Shown here piece after piece: positions 58,384 through 64,000 of a stretch of DNA of 64,000 nt (its first letter is position 1; the number at the start of each line of letters is the position of its first letter). Both the position numbers and the translations under genes were made by a program. This stretch comes from CAXMST01 sp963700785. GTDB lineage: Bacteria > Actinomycetota > Thermoleophilia > Solirubrobacterales > 70-9. The stretch spans positions 62,001 through 126,000 of the forward strand of contig CAVOYZ010000008.1 of the NCBI GenBank assembly GCA_963700785.1. Direction: 5' to 3'. Under the pieces are notes generated by a model. The model did not search any database and was not told the origin of the DNA. It worked only from the letters and a program-made list of their open reading frames with translations.

Positions 58384-59844
58384 ATGGCTTCCTCGCGACC
58401 GATCGCCGCAGGCTCCCCCCGCGCGCTCGCAGGGGGGAGATCCATCCGCGCCCGCCTTGGGCTGAGCCGCCGGATCCGCAGCGGGGAGCAGGCAGCCTTC
58501 GAGCAGGTCTTTCGCGACCATCATCAGGAGATCTATCGCTACTGCCTGGCGATTCTCCAGAACCCGGCCGACGCCGAGGATGCGCTGCAGTCGACGATGT
58601 CCGCCGCACTGCGGGCGCTGCCCGGCGAGGCCCGCGAGCTGGAGCTTCGTCCCTGGCTGTTTCGGGTCGCCCACAACGAGTCGATCTCGATCGTGCGCAG
58701 CCGGCGAGAGCGGCCGCTCGCGTGCGAGCCCGCGGCCGAGCAGGTGGGATCCGCCGCGACCGAGCTCGAGGATCGCGACCGGCTGCGGATCCTCGTCGAC
58801 GACCTCAAGGGGCTGCCGGAGCGCCAGCGCGCCGCGCTGGTCATGCGCGAGTTGTCGGGCCTCGCCTACACCGAGATCGCAGCTGCGCTCGGTTGCGCCG
58901 AGGGCGCCGCCAGGCAATCGGTCTACGAGGCCCGCGTGGCGCTGCGGAGCCGGGCGGAGGGGCGCGAGATGGGCTGTGATGAGGCACGCCGCGCGGTCAG
59001 CGACGGCGACGGCCGGCGGCTGCGCGGGCGCAAGCTGAAGGCCCACCTCCGCGCCTGCGGAGGCTGCTCGGACTTCAAGGCCGCGATCGACGTGCGGCAG
59101 CGCGATCTGCAGGCGCTCTGCCCGCCGCTGCCGATCGCGGCGGCCGGAGGGATCTTCGCCGGGCTCGGGATCGGAGGGGCGGGCGCCGCTGGGGCGACGA
59201 CGGGCGTCGCGGCCGTCGGCTCCGGGGCGGCGGCGGTCGGCGGTGGGGTTGCCGCCGGCGCCTCGGTCAAAGCGGCGACGGTTGTCGCGGCGGTGGTGGT
59301 CGCTGCCGGCGCCTCGGATGCCGCGGGGATCGTCGAGCTGCCGGTGCCGGTTCAGGTCGGCGGCGGGGCCGAGCGCGAAGCGGCACCCGCAACGAGCGCG
59401 GCCGGAGCCGCGGGGCGACGCGGAGCGGATGCCGCGCAGAACGCACGGGGTCGTGGCGCCGAGGTCTCAGCGTCGAAGCCTGAAAGCCGCAACCGGCGCG
59501 CTGGCCGGCGCGGGCGGTCGGGCGAAGCTCCGGGCCAGACCAAGGTCAATCGGAAGGGCAAGGGCCGGGCAGCCGGAGGGCGCGGCAACGGCGTCGGCGG
59601 CGGACGGGCAGAGCAGGCCCCCACCCCCCCGGCCACCGCTGGACCGCCCGCGAACCCGGGTTCGAACGGCGCCGGCCGGCCCGCCGTCCCTCCCGGCAAG
59701 CCTCCGACGCAGGCCCCAGCCCAGGCGAACGGCGGGGGCGGCGGGGGCAGGCCTTCTCCGCCGGCCGTGAAGCCTGAGGCGCCCGGCGCCGGGCCGCCCG
59801 CGGCGCCGGAGGCCGGCAAGGGCAAGGGCGGCCCGCCGAAGTAG
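58384..59844 (+). CDS. ECF sigma factor fused to a zinc-finger anti-sigma-like domain and disordered tail
   Basis: A 486-residue protein. Residues about 35-107 are sigma region 2 (FEQVFRDHHQEIYRYCLAI; DAEDALQSTMSAALRAL; RPWLFRVAHNESISIVR). Residues about 138-190 are region 4 (LKGLPERQRAALVMRELSGL; YTEIAAALGCAEGAARQSV). A ZAS-like finger follows: Cys198 and HLRACGGC (His221, Cys225, Cys228). Residues about 249-315 are Gly/Ala/Val-rich and hydrophobic, perhaps a membrane segment. Beyond about 325 comes a long Pro/Gly/Lys/Arg/Ala tail, probably disordered. Usual ECF factors stop near residue 190, with the anti-sigma on a separate gene. ATG 58384 is the first good start; the ribosome site is weak. 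Confidence 0.88.
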   Translation: MASSRPIAAGSPRALAGGRSIRARLGLSRRIRSGEQAAFEQVFRDHHQEIYRYCLAILQNPADAEDALQSTMSAALRALPGEARELELRPWLFRVAHNESISIVRSRRERPLACEPAAEQVGSAATELEDRDRLRILVDDLKGLPERQRAALVMRELSGLAYTEIAAALGCAEGAARQSVYEARVALRSRAEGREMGCDEARRAVSDGDGRRLRGRKLKAHLRACGGCSDFKAAIDVRQRDLQALCPPLPIAAAGGIFAGLGIGGAGAAGATTGVAAVGSGAAAVGGGVAAGASVKAATVVAAVVVAAGASDAAGIVELPVPVQVGGGAEREAAPATSAAGAAGRRGADAAQNARGRGAEVSASKPESRNRRAGRRGRSGEAPGQTKVNRKGKGRAAGGRGNGVGGGRAEQAPTPPATAGPPANPGSNGAGRPAVPPGKPPTQAPAQANGGGGGGRPSPPAVKPEAPGAGPPAAPEAGKGKGGPPK

Positions 59845-59855
59845 TCCGCGATAGC

Positions 59856-59887
59856 ACCTGACAGCAGGCGGCTGGCGGCGTTCTTAC
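59856..59887 (+). promoter_or_regulatory. ECF-type promoter element upstream of the Cys-repeat gene (copy B)
   Basis: ACCTGACA, 14 nt, then GCGTTCTTAC, the same length and nearly the same ends as copy A (58263-58294). It lies 11 bp after the sigma-gene stop and 57 bp before ATG 59945. It suggests the repeat protein is a target of the sigma factor. Confidence 0.6.
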
Positions 59888-59944
59888 ACAGAGCAACTGA
59901 AAAGCAAGCCCCACGAGAGTGGATCGAACTGAGGAGCAGGAACG

Positions 59945-60481
59945 ATGAAGAGACTGATGGTTATCCCGCTGGCGCTGATCGGCTGTGCGCTGATGCTGAG
60001 CGCGACCGCGGGCGCGGCCAAGCCCGACGGGGTCAAGGACGCGAGGAAGCTCGCCAAGAGCCAGTGCAAGGCCGAGAAGCGCGCCGACAAGGCGGCCTTC
60101 CGGGCCCTCTACGGCAAGCGGGCGATGCGGACCTGCGTAAAGGGCGAGAAGTCGGACGTCAAGGGCGAGGTACGGAACGCGTCGCAGGCCTGCAAGGCCG
60201 AGCGGGCCGCGGATCCGGACGCCTTCGAGGAGACCTACGGCGCCAACAAGAACGGCAAGAACGCGCTCGGCAAGTGCGTGTCGCGGGCGGTCAAGAGGGC
60301 GTCGAGCGAGGAGCTCGCGTCGTTCAAGAACGCCGCGAAGGCCTGCAAGGCCGAGCGGGCCGCGGATCCGGACGCCTTCGAGGAGACCTACGGCGCCAAC
60401 AAGAACGGCAAGAACGCGCTCGGCAAGTGCGTGTCGTCGGCGCAGAAGCAGGCCGGGGAGGAGCCACCGGCAGGGGCTTGA
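59945..60481 (+). CDS. Secreted Cys-repeat protein
   Basis: A 178-residue protein with a signal peptide (MKRLMVIPLALIGCALMLS, probable cleavage after ATAGA) and three repeats of about 30 residues with two cysteines each. Repeat 1 is diverged (QCKAEKRADKAAFRALYGKR to TCVKG). Repeats 2 and 3 are identical over 32 codons (ACKAERAADPDAFEETYG, then ANKNGKNALGKCVS). The Cys pair, about 26 residues apart, probably forms a disulfide in each unit. The protein is Lys/Ala-rich and basic. I do not recognise a named domain. AGGAGCAGG precedes ATG 59945. It probably belongs to the regulon of the sigma fusion. Confidence 0.8.
   Translation: MKRLMVIPLALIGCALMLSATAGAAKPDGVKDARKLAKSQCKAEKRADKAAFRALYGKRAMRTCVKGEKSDVKGEVRNASQACKAERAADPDAFEETYGANKNGKNALGKCVSRAVKRASSEELASFKNAAKACKAERAADPDAFEETYGANKNGKNALGKCVSSAQKQAGEEPPAGA
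60188..60436 (+). repeat. Exact 96-bp direct repeat (60188-60283 and 60341-60436)
   Basis: The two copies are identical at all 96 positions, including silent sites, with a 153-bp period (51 codons). They encode repeats 2 and 3 of the Cys-repeat protein. Identity at third positions points to recent duplication or gene conversion. Confidence 0.92.
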
Positions 60482-60532
60482 TCGTCGTCGCACGGCGACG
60501 CGGCCGCCCCGCCGAACAGGGGGGCGCCGTTC

Positions 60533-60567
60533 CACGCCCGTCGACCGTTGACCGGTCGGCGGGCGTG
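60533..60567. terminator. Bidirectional hairpin terminator
   Basis: A 15-bp stem (60533-60547 with 60553-60567) with a single G-T wobble and a TTGAC loop sits between the convergent Cys-repeat gene and the ABC permease gene. It is the longest hairpin I found in the window. Confidence 0.8.
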
Positions 60568-60572
60568 CTCCG

Positions 60573-61922
60573 TCAGGCGAACCGGCGGAGGGCGAGGCGG
60601 GCCAGCAGGCCGTAGGCGGCCGTCAGGATCGCGAGGTGAGCGATCGCGGCGCCGAGCGAGGGCCCGGAGTCCTCGAGCGCCCCCTCGAGCGCGCGCAGCG
60701 CCGGGTCGAACGGGAACAGCGCGGTGACCGCCCCGATCGCATCGAAGAGGCCCGGGCTGACCGTTCCGGAGGGCACCAGCGAGAGGAATGCGACCGGCAG
60801 CGAGACCATGAAGGCGAGCAGCGAGGCGGCGCGCACCTCGCGCGCGGCGCCGCCGAGCGCGGCGCCGAACGCGGCGAAGCCGGCGCCGCCGGCGACTATC
60901 GCCGGAATCCAGAGCGGGAACCGCTGCCACTGCAGGGAGAGGAACAGCTCGAGGCCGGCGAGCATCAGCAGCGTCACCGCGAGCGAGGCGACGACGCCGA
61001 GGGCGATCTTCTCGATCAGCAGGCCGGTCGGGGTGACCAGGCCGCGGATGAGCCGCCGGAAGGCATTCTCCTCGCGCTCGAGGGCAAGCGAGCCCGCGAC
61101 GAGAAGGACCGTGACGAACATCAAGGTGATCGTCGCGGCGACGGCGATTGCGAAGACGTCGAGCGACGGGCTGTCGCCGTTGACGACCTCCTTGTCGACC
61201 TGAATCGGCTGGCTCACGGCTCCCAGCAGGTCATCGGCGACGTCGAGGTTCTCCGCGGCGAGCGAGGAGAAGCGGATCACGCGATCGATCTCCGCGCGAC
61301 CGTCGCTTCCCTTCGGCAGATCGCCACGGATCCGCCTCAGGATCGCCTCGGCGCTGCGCAGGCCGAGGATCTCGAAGCCCTGGCCGAGGAAGTTGAGCGA
61401 GCCGCCGTCGAGCAGGATCCCCAGGTAGCCGATCGAGACGTCCGAGATCCGCTGGGAGATCCGCAGGTTGGCATCGGAGAGCAGCGAGTCGATCCGCTCG
61501 TCGACGAGCTGGCCCTTGACCGGGTCCTCCTCGTTGACCAGCACCTCGACGGTCGGCTGCTCGGGGGTCAGGCCCGCGAGCGACTGCAGCTTCTCGATCA
61601 GATCGGAGGGCAGCACCAGCGCGCCCAGCACATCGCCGGACTCGACCTTCTCGCGGGCCTCCTCGCGACTGGAGACGGGCACGCACTCGATCCGCTCGCA
61701 GAGCTCGTCCCGAGCGCCGACCAGGTCGAACTCCTCGCCGCCGACGTTCAGCGGCGAGCCCTCCGGCACCTCGTTGAGGAAGGCGACGCGTGGCTTGCTC
61801 GGCCCACCGGAGAGCGCGAAGCCGATCAGGACCGCAATCACGATCGGGTAGGCGACGAGCAGCGCCGTGAGCAGCGGCGAGCGCCACATCAGCTTCAGAT
61901 CCTTGAGCAGGAGCCAGCGCAT
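60573..61922 (-). CDS. ABC-2 type transporter permease (YhaP/NatB-like)
   Basis: A 449-residue membrane protein: one N-terminal helix (LLTALLVAYPIVIAVLIGFAL), a large extracytoplasmic domain of about 200 residues, then five or six helices. EREENAFRRLIRGLVTP is the conserved cytoplasmic coupling segment before helix 3. This fits NatB/YhaP-type exporters. The extracytoplasmic domain shows no recognisable fold motif. It lies 9 nt downstream of its ATPase gene. The substrate is unknown; sodium or a drug are options from relatives. Confidence 0.88.
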   Translation of the reverse strand: MRWLLLKDLKLMWRSPLLTALLVAYPIVIAVLIGFALSGGPSKPRVAFLNEVPEGSPLNVGGEEFDLVGARDELCERIECVPVSSREEAREKVESGDVLGALVLPSDLIEKLQSLAGLTPEQPTVEVLVNEEDPVKGQLVDERIDSLLSDANLRISQRISDVSIGYLGILLDGGSLNFLGQGFEILGLRSAEAILRRIRGDLPKGSDGRAEIDRVIRFSSLAAENLDVADDLLGAVSQPIQVDKEVVNGDSPSLDVFAIAVAATITLMFVTVLLVAGSLALEREENAFRRLIRGLVTPTGLLIEKIALGVVASLAVTLLMLAGLELFLSLQWQRFPLWIPAIVAGGAGFAAFGAALGGAAREVRAASLLAFMVSLPVAFLSLVPSGTVSPGLFDAIGAVTALFPFDPALRALEGALEDSGPSLGAAIAHLAILTAAYGLLARLALRRFA

Positions 61923-61931
61923 CGGGCTCGC

Positions 61932-62651
61932 TCAGTGACCGCGCTCGGCGAGAAAGCGGACGAACGTCCCTTCGGCATCGCCGGCCTCGGTGCCCGCCTC
62001 GGCGTGCAGCCCGGCGGGGCTGCCGTCGAACAGCGCCTCGCCGTCCGCGAGGACCAGCAGCCGATCGCCGTAGCGCTCGGCCTCGGCGATGTCGTGGGTC
62101 GTGAAGATCACCGTCGTGCCGTTCTCCGCGAGGCCGAGCACGAACTCCCAGAGCCGGGCCCGCTGGCGGGCATCGAGGCCCGTGGAGGGCTCGTCGAGGA
62201 GCATCACCGCGGGCTTCGCCAGGAGGCCGATCGCGATGTTGACCCGCTGCTGGTTGCCGCCGGACAGCGTCCCGGCGAGGTCTGCGCGGCGATCGCCGAG
62301 CGCAGTCTGCTCGAGCATCTCCGCGACCGCCGCATCGAGATCGGGGACCTCCTCGAGCCGCGCGAACAGCTCGAGGTTCTCCTCGACGGTCAGCTTCCGG
62401 TAGAAGGCCGGCTGCTGCGGCACGAAGCCGACCCGGCTTTCGGCGATCGTGACCGTGCCGGCGTCGTGGGCGAGGCTGCCGGCGATGATCGAGAGCAGCG
62501 TCGTCTTGCCGGCTCCGTTCGGCCCGATCACCGCCAGCAGCTCCCCGGGGGCGACGGCAAAGCCGACTCCCGTCAGGGCCCGGCGATCGCCGAAGCTCTT
62601 CTCCAGCGCCGCAACCTCGATCGCGGCGGCGGTCGTTGCCCGCGCCTCCAT
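61932..62651 (-). CDS. ABC transporter ATP-binding protein
   Basis: A 239-residue ATPase with Walker A GPNGAGKTTLLSIIAG (about residues 42-57), Q-loop VPQQPAFYRKL, signature LSGGNQQRVNIAIGLL, Walker B VMLLDEPSTGLD and switch FTTHDIAEAERYG. ATG 62651 precedes AAIEVAALEKSFG by a few residues; a longer in-frame extension upstream is not coding. It pairs with the permease gene immediately downstream. Confidence 0.93.
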   Translation of the reverse strand: MEARATTAAAIEVAALEKSFGDRRALTGVGFAVAPGELLAVIGPNGAGKTTLLSIIAGSLAHDAGTVTIAESRVGFVPQQPAFYRKLTVEENLELFARLEEVPDLDAAVAEMLEQTALGDRRADLAGTLSGGNQQRVNIAIGLLAKPAVMLLDEPSTGLDARQRARLWEFVLGLAENGTTVIFTTHDIAEAERYGDRLLVLADGEALFDGSPAGLHAEAGTEAGDAEGTFVRFLAERGH

Positions 62652-62712
62652 CGTCGGAAAGCTAGACGGTCCTGGGGAGCGGCTCGTCGCCGGGATCGGC
62701 AAGACTGGGTCG

Positions 62713-63492
62713 ATGCGGATCGTTTTCGTCGCCGATGTCGTCGGCAAGCCAGGCCTGCGCGCGCTGGCGGAGAAGCTGCCCGAGCTGCGCCGCCGCCACG
62801 ACTCCGATCTGGCGATCGTCAACGGTGAGAACTCCGCCGGCGGGGTCGGGATCAACGAGCGCTCCGCGGCGGCGATCTTCGCCGCCGGGGCCGACGTGAT
62901 CACGCTCGGCAACCACGCCTACCGTCAGCGTGACTGCTACGAGATGCTCGACCGCGACGAGCGGATCGTGCGGCCCGCGAACTACCCGAAGGCGAACCCT
63001 GGACGCGGCGCGACCGTGGTCGAGGGCGGCGGCCGGAGGGTCGGGGTGCTGAACCTCTCGGGAGCGCTGCAGCTGACCGTGGCCCGCTCTCCGTTCCACG
63101 CTGCAGACGCCGAGCTCGCGGAGCTCGAACGCCGCGGTGCCGAGGTGATCGTGGTCGACTTCCACGCGGAGGTGACGAGCGAGAAGGTCGCGATGGGCTG
63201 GTACCTCGACGGCCGGGTCGCCGCGGTGCTCGGCACCCATACCCACGTGCCGACCGCGGACGCACGCGTGCTGCCGGGCGGCACGGCGTTCGTCTCCGAC
63301 GCCGGGATGACCGGCTCGCGTCAGAGCGTCCTCGGGGTCCGGATCGAGGACGCGATGGAGGGGTTCACGCGGCAGATGCCGACCCGCTTTCGGACCGCCG
63401 AGGACGATGTCTGGATCAACGCCGCCGCACTCGAGATCGACGGCGCCGGCCGAGCGGTCTCGATCGAGCAGATCCTCGAGCCCGTCGACTAG
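62713..63492 (+). CDS. TIGR00282/YmdB-type metallophosphoesterase
   Basis: A 259-residue calcineurin-like phosphoesterase. Metal ligands lie in VFVADVVGKPG (Asp), IVNGENSAGG (Glu, Asn), TLGNHAYRQ (Asn-His), VVDFHAEVTSEK (His) and GTHTHVPTADARV (His-x-His). YmdB-type enzymes hydrolyse 2',3'-cyclic nucleotides and affect biofilm and RNA metabolism in Bacillus. An AAGACT sequence ends 6 nt before ATG 62713. It diverges from the ABC exporter genes. Confidence 0.92.
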   Translation: MRIVFVADVVGKPGLRALAEKLPELRRRHDSDLAIVNGENSAGGVGINERSAAAIFAAGADVITLGNHAYRQRDCYEMLDRDERIVRPANYPKANPGRGATVVEGGGRRVGVLNLSGALQLTVARSPFHAADAELAELERRGAEVIVVDFHAEVTSEKVAMGWYLDGRVAAVLGTHTHVPTADARVLPGGTAFVSDAGMTGSRQSVLGVRIEDAMEGFTRQMPTRFRTAEDDVWINAAALEIDGAGRAVSIEQILEPVD

Positions 63493-63513
63493 CTCGACCG
63501 CGATGACATGACC

Positions 63514-63533
63514 GGCGGGAGTAGTAGCCCGCC
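63514..63533. terminator. Hairpin between YmdB gene and the downstream membrane gene
   Basis: GGCGGG (63514-63519) and CCCGCC (63528-63533) enclose an 8-nt loop. Flanking ATGACC and GGTCAT (63508 and 63538-63543) extend the stem past a 4-nt bulge. It lies between convergent stops. Confidence 0.6.
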
Positions 63534-63539
63534 GCGGGG

Positions 63540-64000
63540 TCATTCGCGCGCGGGCGGCAGGGACCGCGCCGGCTGCGCCCGCTCCGGGCGGAACGCGATC
63601 GCCAGCAGCAGCAGCGGCAGGAACCAGACGATGTACAGGTAGAACCAGTGCTCGGCGGTGAGCTGAACCGAGATCATCACCGCCGCTCCGAGGGCCCCGA
63701 TCTGGGCCGGAGTCCGCTCGCGCGGGACCAGTGCAACCGCCAGCGCCAGCGCCACGGCGGCGAGCTTGACGGCGGTGTGGAGAGCCTCGAGGTCGGCCTG
63801 GCCCCAGATCGAGAACGGAGACTCGCGGCCCGCCTGGCTGCCGGCCGTGCGCTCCCAGAAGACCGCGAGGCCGGGGTCGATCGCGGGGTGCGCGAGCATC
63901 AGCAGCGCGGTGGCGAGAAAGGCGCCGCCGTAGAGCAGTGCCGGCCTCAGGCGCTCGCGATCGGGGCGCCGGATGCCGGCGAGGCCGCTGCGGCCGGCCA
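63540..64000 (-). CDS. Integral membrane protein, C-terminal part (glycosyltransferase-87-like)
   Basis: The frame is open from the window edge to the stop at 63540, giving 152 residues of a longer protein. Hydrophobic helices alternate with short loops (LYGGAFLATALLMLAHPA; AVKLAAVALALAVAL; AAVMISVQLTAEHWFYLYIVWFLPLLLLA). The AEHWFYLYI...LPL ending resembles C-termini of GT87/DUF2029 mannosyltransferases that act on lipid-linked sugars. An ATG at 63899 is internal. The N-terminal catalytic part lies outside the window. Confidence 0.6.
   Translation of the reverse strand, partial: AGRSGLAGIRRPDRERLRPALLYGGAFLATALLMLAHPAIDPGLAVFWERTAGSQAGRESPFSIWGQADLEALHTAVKLAAVALALAVALVPRERTPAQIGALGAAVMISVQLTAEHWFYLYIVWFLPLLLLAIAFRPERAQPARSLPPARE

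Noticed and set aside
58308..58979. Alternative overlapping frame in the sigma-factor region starting at 58308
   Set aside because: It is an Arg/Pro/Ala-rich shadow of the sigma gene; the sigma region 2 and 4 motifs lie in the frame starting at 58384.
60636..62828. 730-codon open frame on the plus strand opposite the ABC exporter genes
   Set aside because: It is Glu/Arg/Gln/Asp-rich low-complexity sequence without motifs. The opposite strand encodes clear ABC-2 and Walker proteins over the same bases.
1..64000. Mobile element, prophage or integrated plasmid
   Set aside because: No transposase, integrase, terminal inverted repeat or tRNA-end duplication was found. Both tRNA genes are intact, without direct-repeat copies near by that I could find.

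Overview
The window is very G+C-rich bacterial chromosome with densely packed genes, many GTG starts and many 1-8 nt start/stop overlaps. The gene content points to an actinobacterium, most likely of the Thermoleophilia/Solirubrobacterales type. The evidence is TANNNT -10 boxes placed for leaderless mRNAs, a fused PafB-PafC WYL regulator, Lhr and MrfA-type helicases, menaquinone-based respiration, and small WTFLTNHARV winged-helix and RibD-like proteins. This placement is an inference; no rRNA or other marker lies here. I see no prophage, insertion sequence or CRISPR array. The region looks like core chromosome.

Layout. 1-3300: ferredoxin start, an SDR gene and a CIRCE-controlled groES-groEL operon. 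3386-10006: a DUF2254 membrane protein, then a minus-strand run (ABC exporter pair, Nei-type glycosylase, Crp/Fnr regulator, Pcm, ASCH protein) and a flippase-like membrane protein. 10003-18057: dTDP-rhamnose operon rfbA-D-B-C ending in the giant helicase lhr. 18183-24023: a PPOX protein, penicillin acylase, a metallo-beta-lactamase-fold hydrolase and PafBC. 24117-29793: a secreted YWTD propeller protein, a YhaM-like nuclease, a decayed amine oxidase, CcdA/TlpA thiol-redox genes and small lipoprotein/zinc-finger genes. 29838-35517: tRNA-Phe, LOG-family protein, MrfA-like helicase, FolP, a HAD phosphatase and an FMN hydroxy-acid oxidase. 35554-43231: cytochrome bd (cydAB), a DtxR regulator, an aminotransferase, GNAT, sucD-sucC and a small winged-helix regulator. 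43292-50123: HAD dehalogenase, RibD-like reductase, nucleotide-sugar dehydrogenase, tRNA-Lys, a TPR protein, tatA/tatC and dcd. 50143-58167: one long minus-strand block joining haem synthesis (hemB, a fused AhbA-AhbB-like protein, hemL), a Bacillus-type menaquinol:cytochrome c reductase (Rieske, cytochrome b, cytochrome b/c fusion) and menaquinone synthesis (menG, polyprenyl synthase, plus a HepS-like small protein). 58263-60481: an ECF sigma factor fused to its own zinc-finger anti-sigma-like domain, a hydrophobic segment and a disordered tail, followed by a secreted Cys-repeat protein; both are preceded by almost the same 32-bp promoter-like element. 60573-64000: an ABC exporter pair, a YmdB-type phosphoesterase and a truncated membrane protein.

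Respiration is the main theme. Menaquinone and haem synthesis are physically coupled to the bc-type complex, with cytochrome bd, succinyl-CoA synthetase, Tat export (which would serve the Rieske protein) and CcdA/TlpA near by. The most novel-looking unit is the sigma/anti-sigma fusion with its Cys-repeat partner (58263-60481).

Quality note. At least eight genes are interrupted by frameshifts although the protein reads on cleanly in another frame. They include sucC and the nucleotide-sugar dehydrogenase, so assembly or sequencing errors are more likely than decay for most of them. One amine-oxidase gene carries six or more shifts and is listed as a pseudogene.
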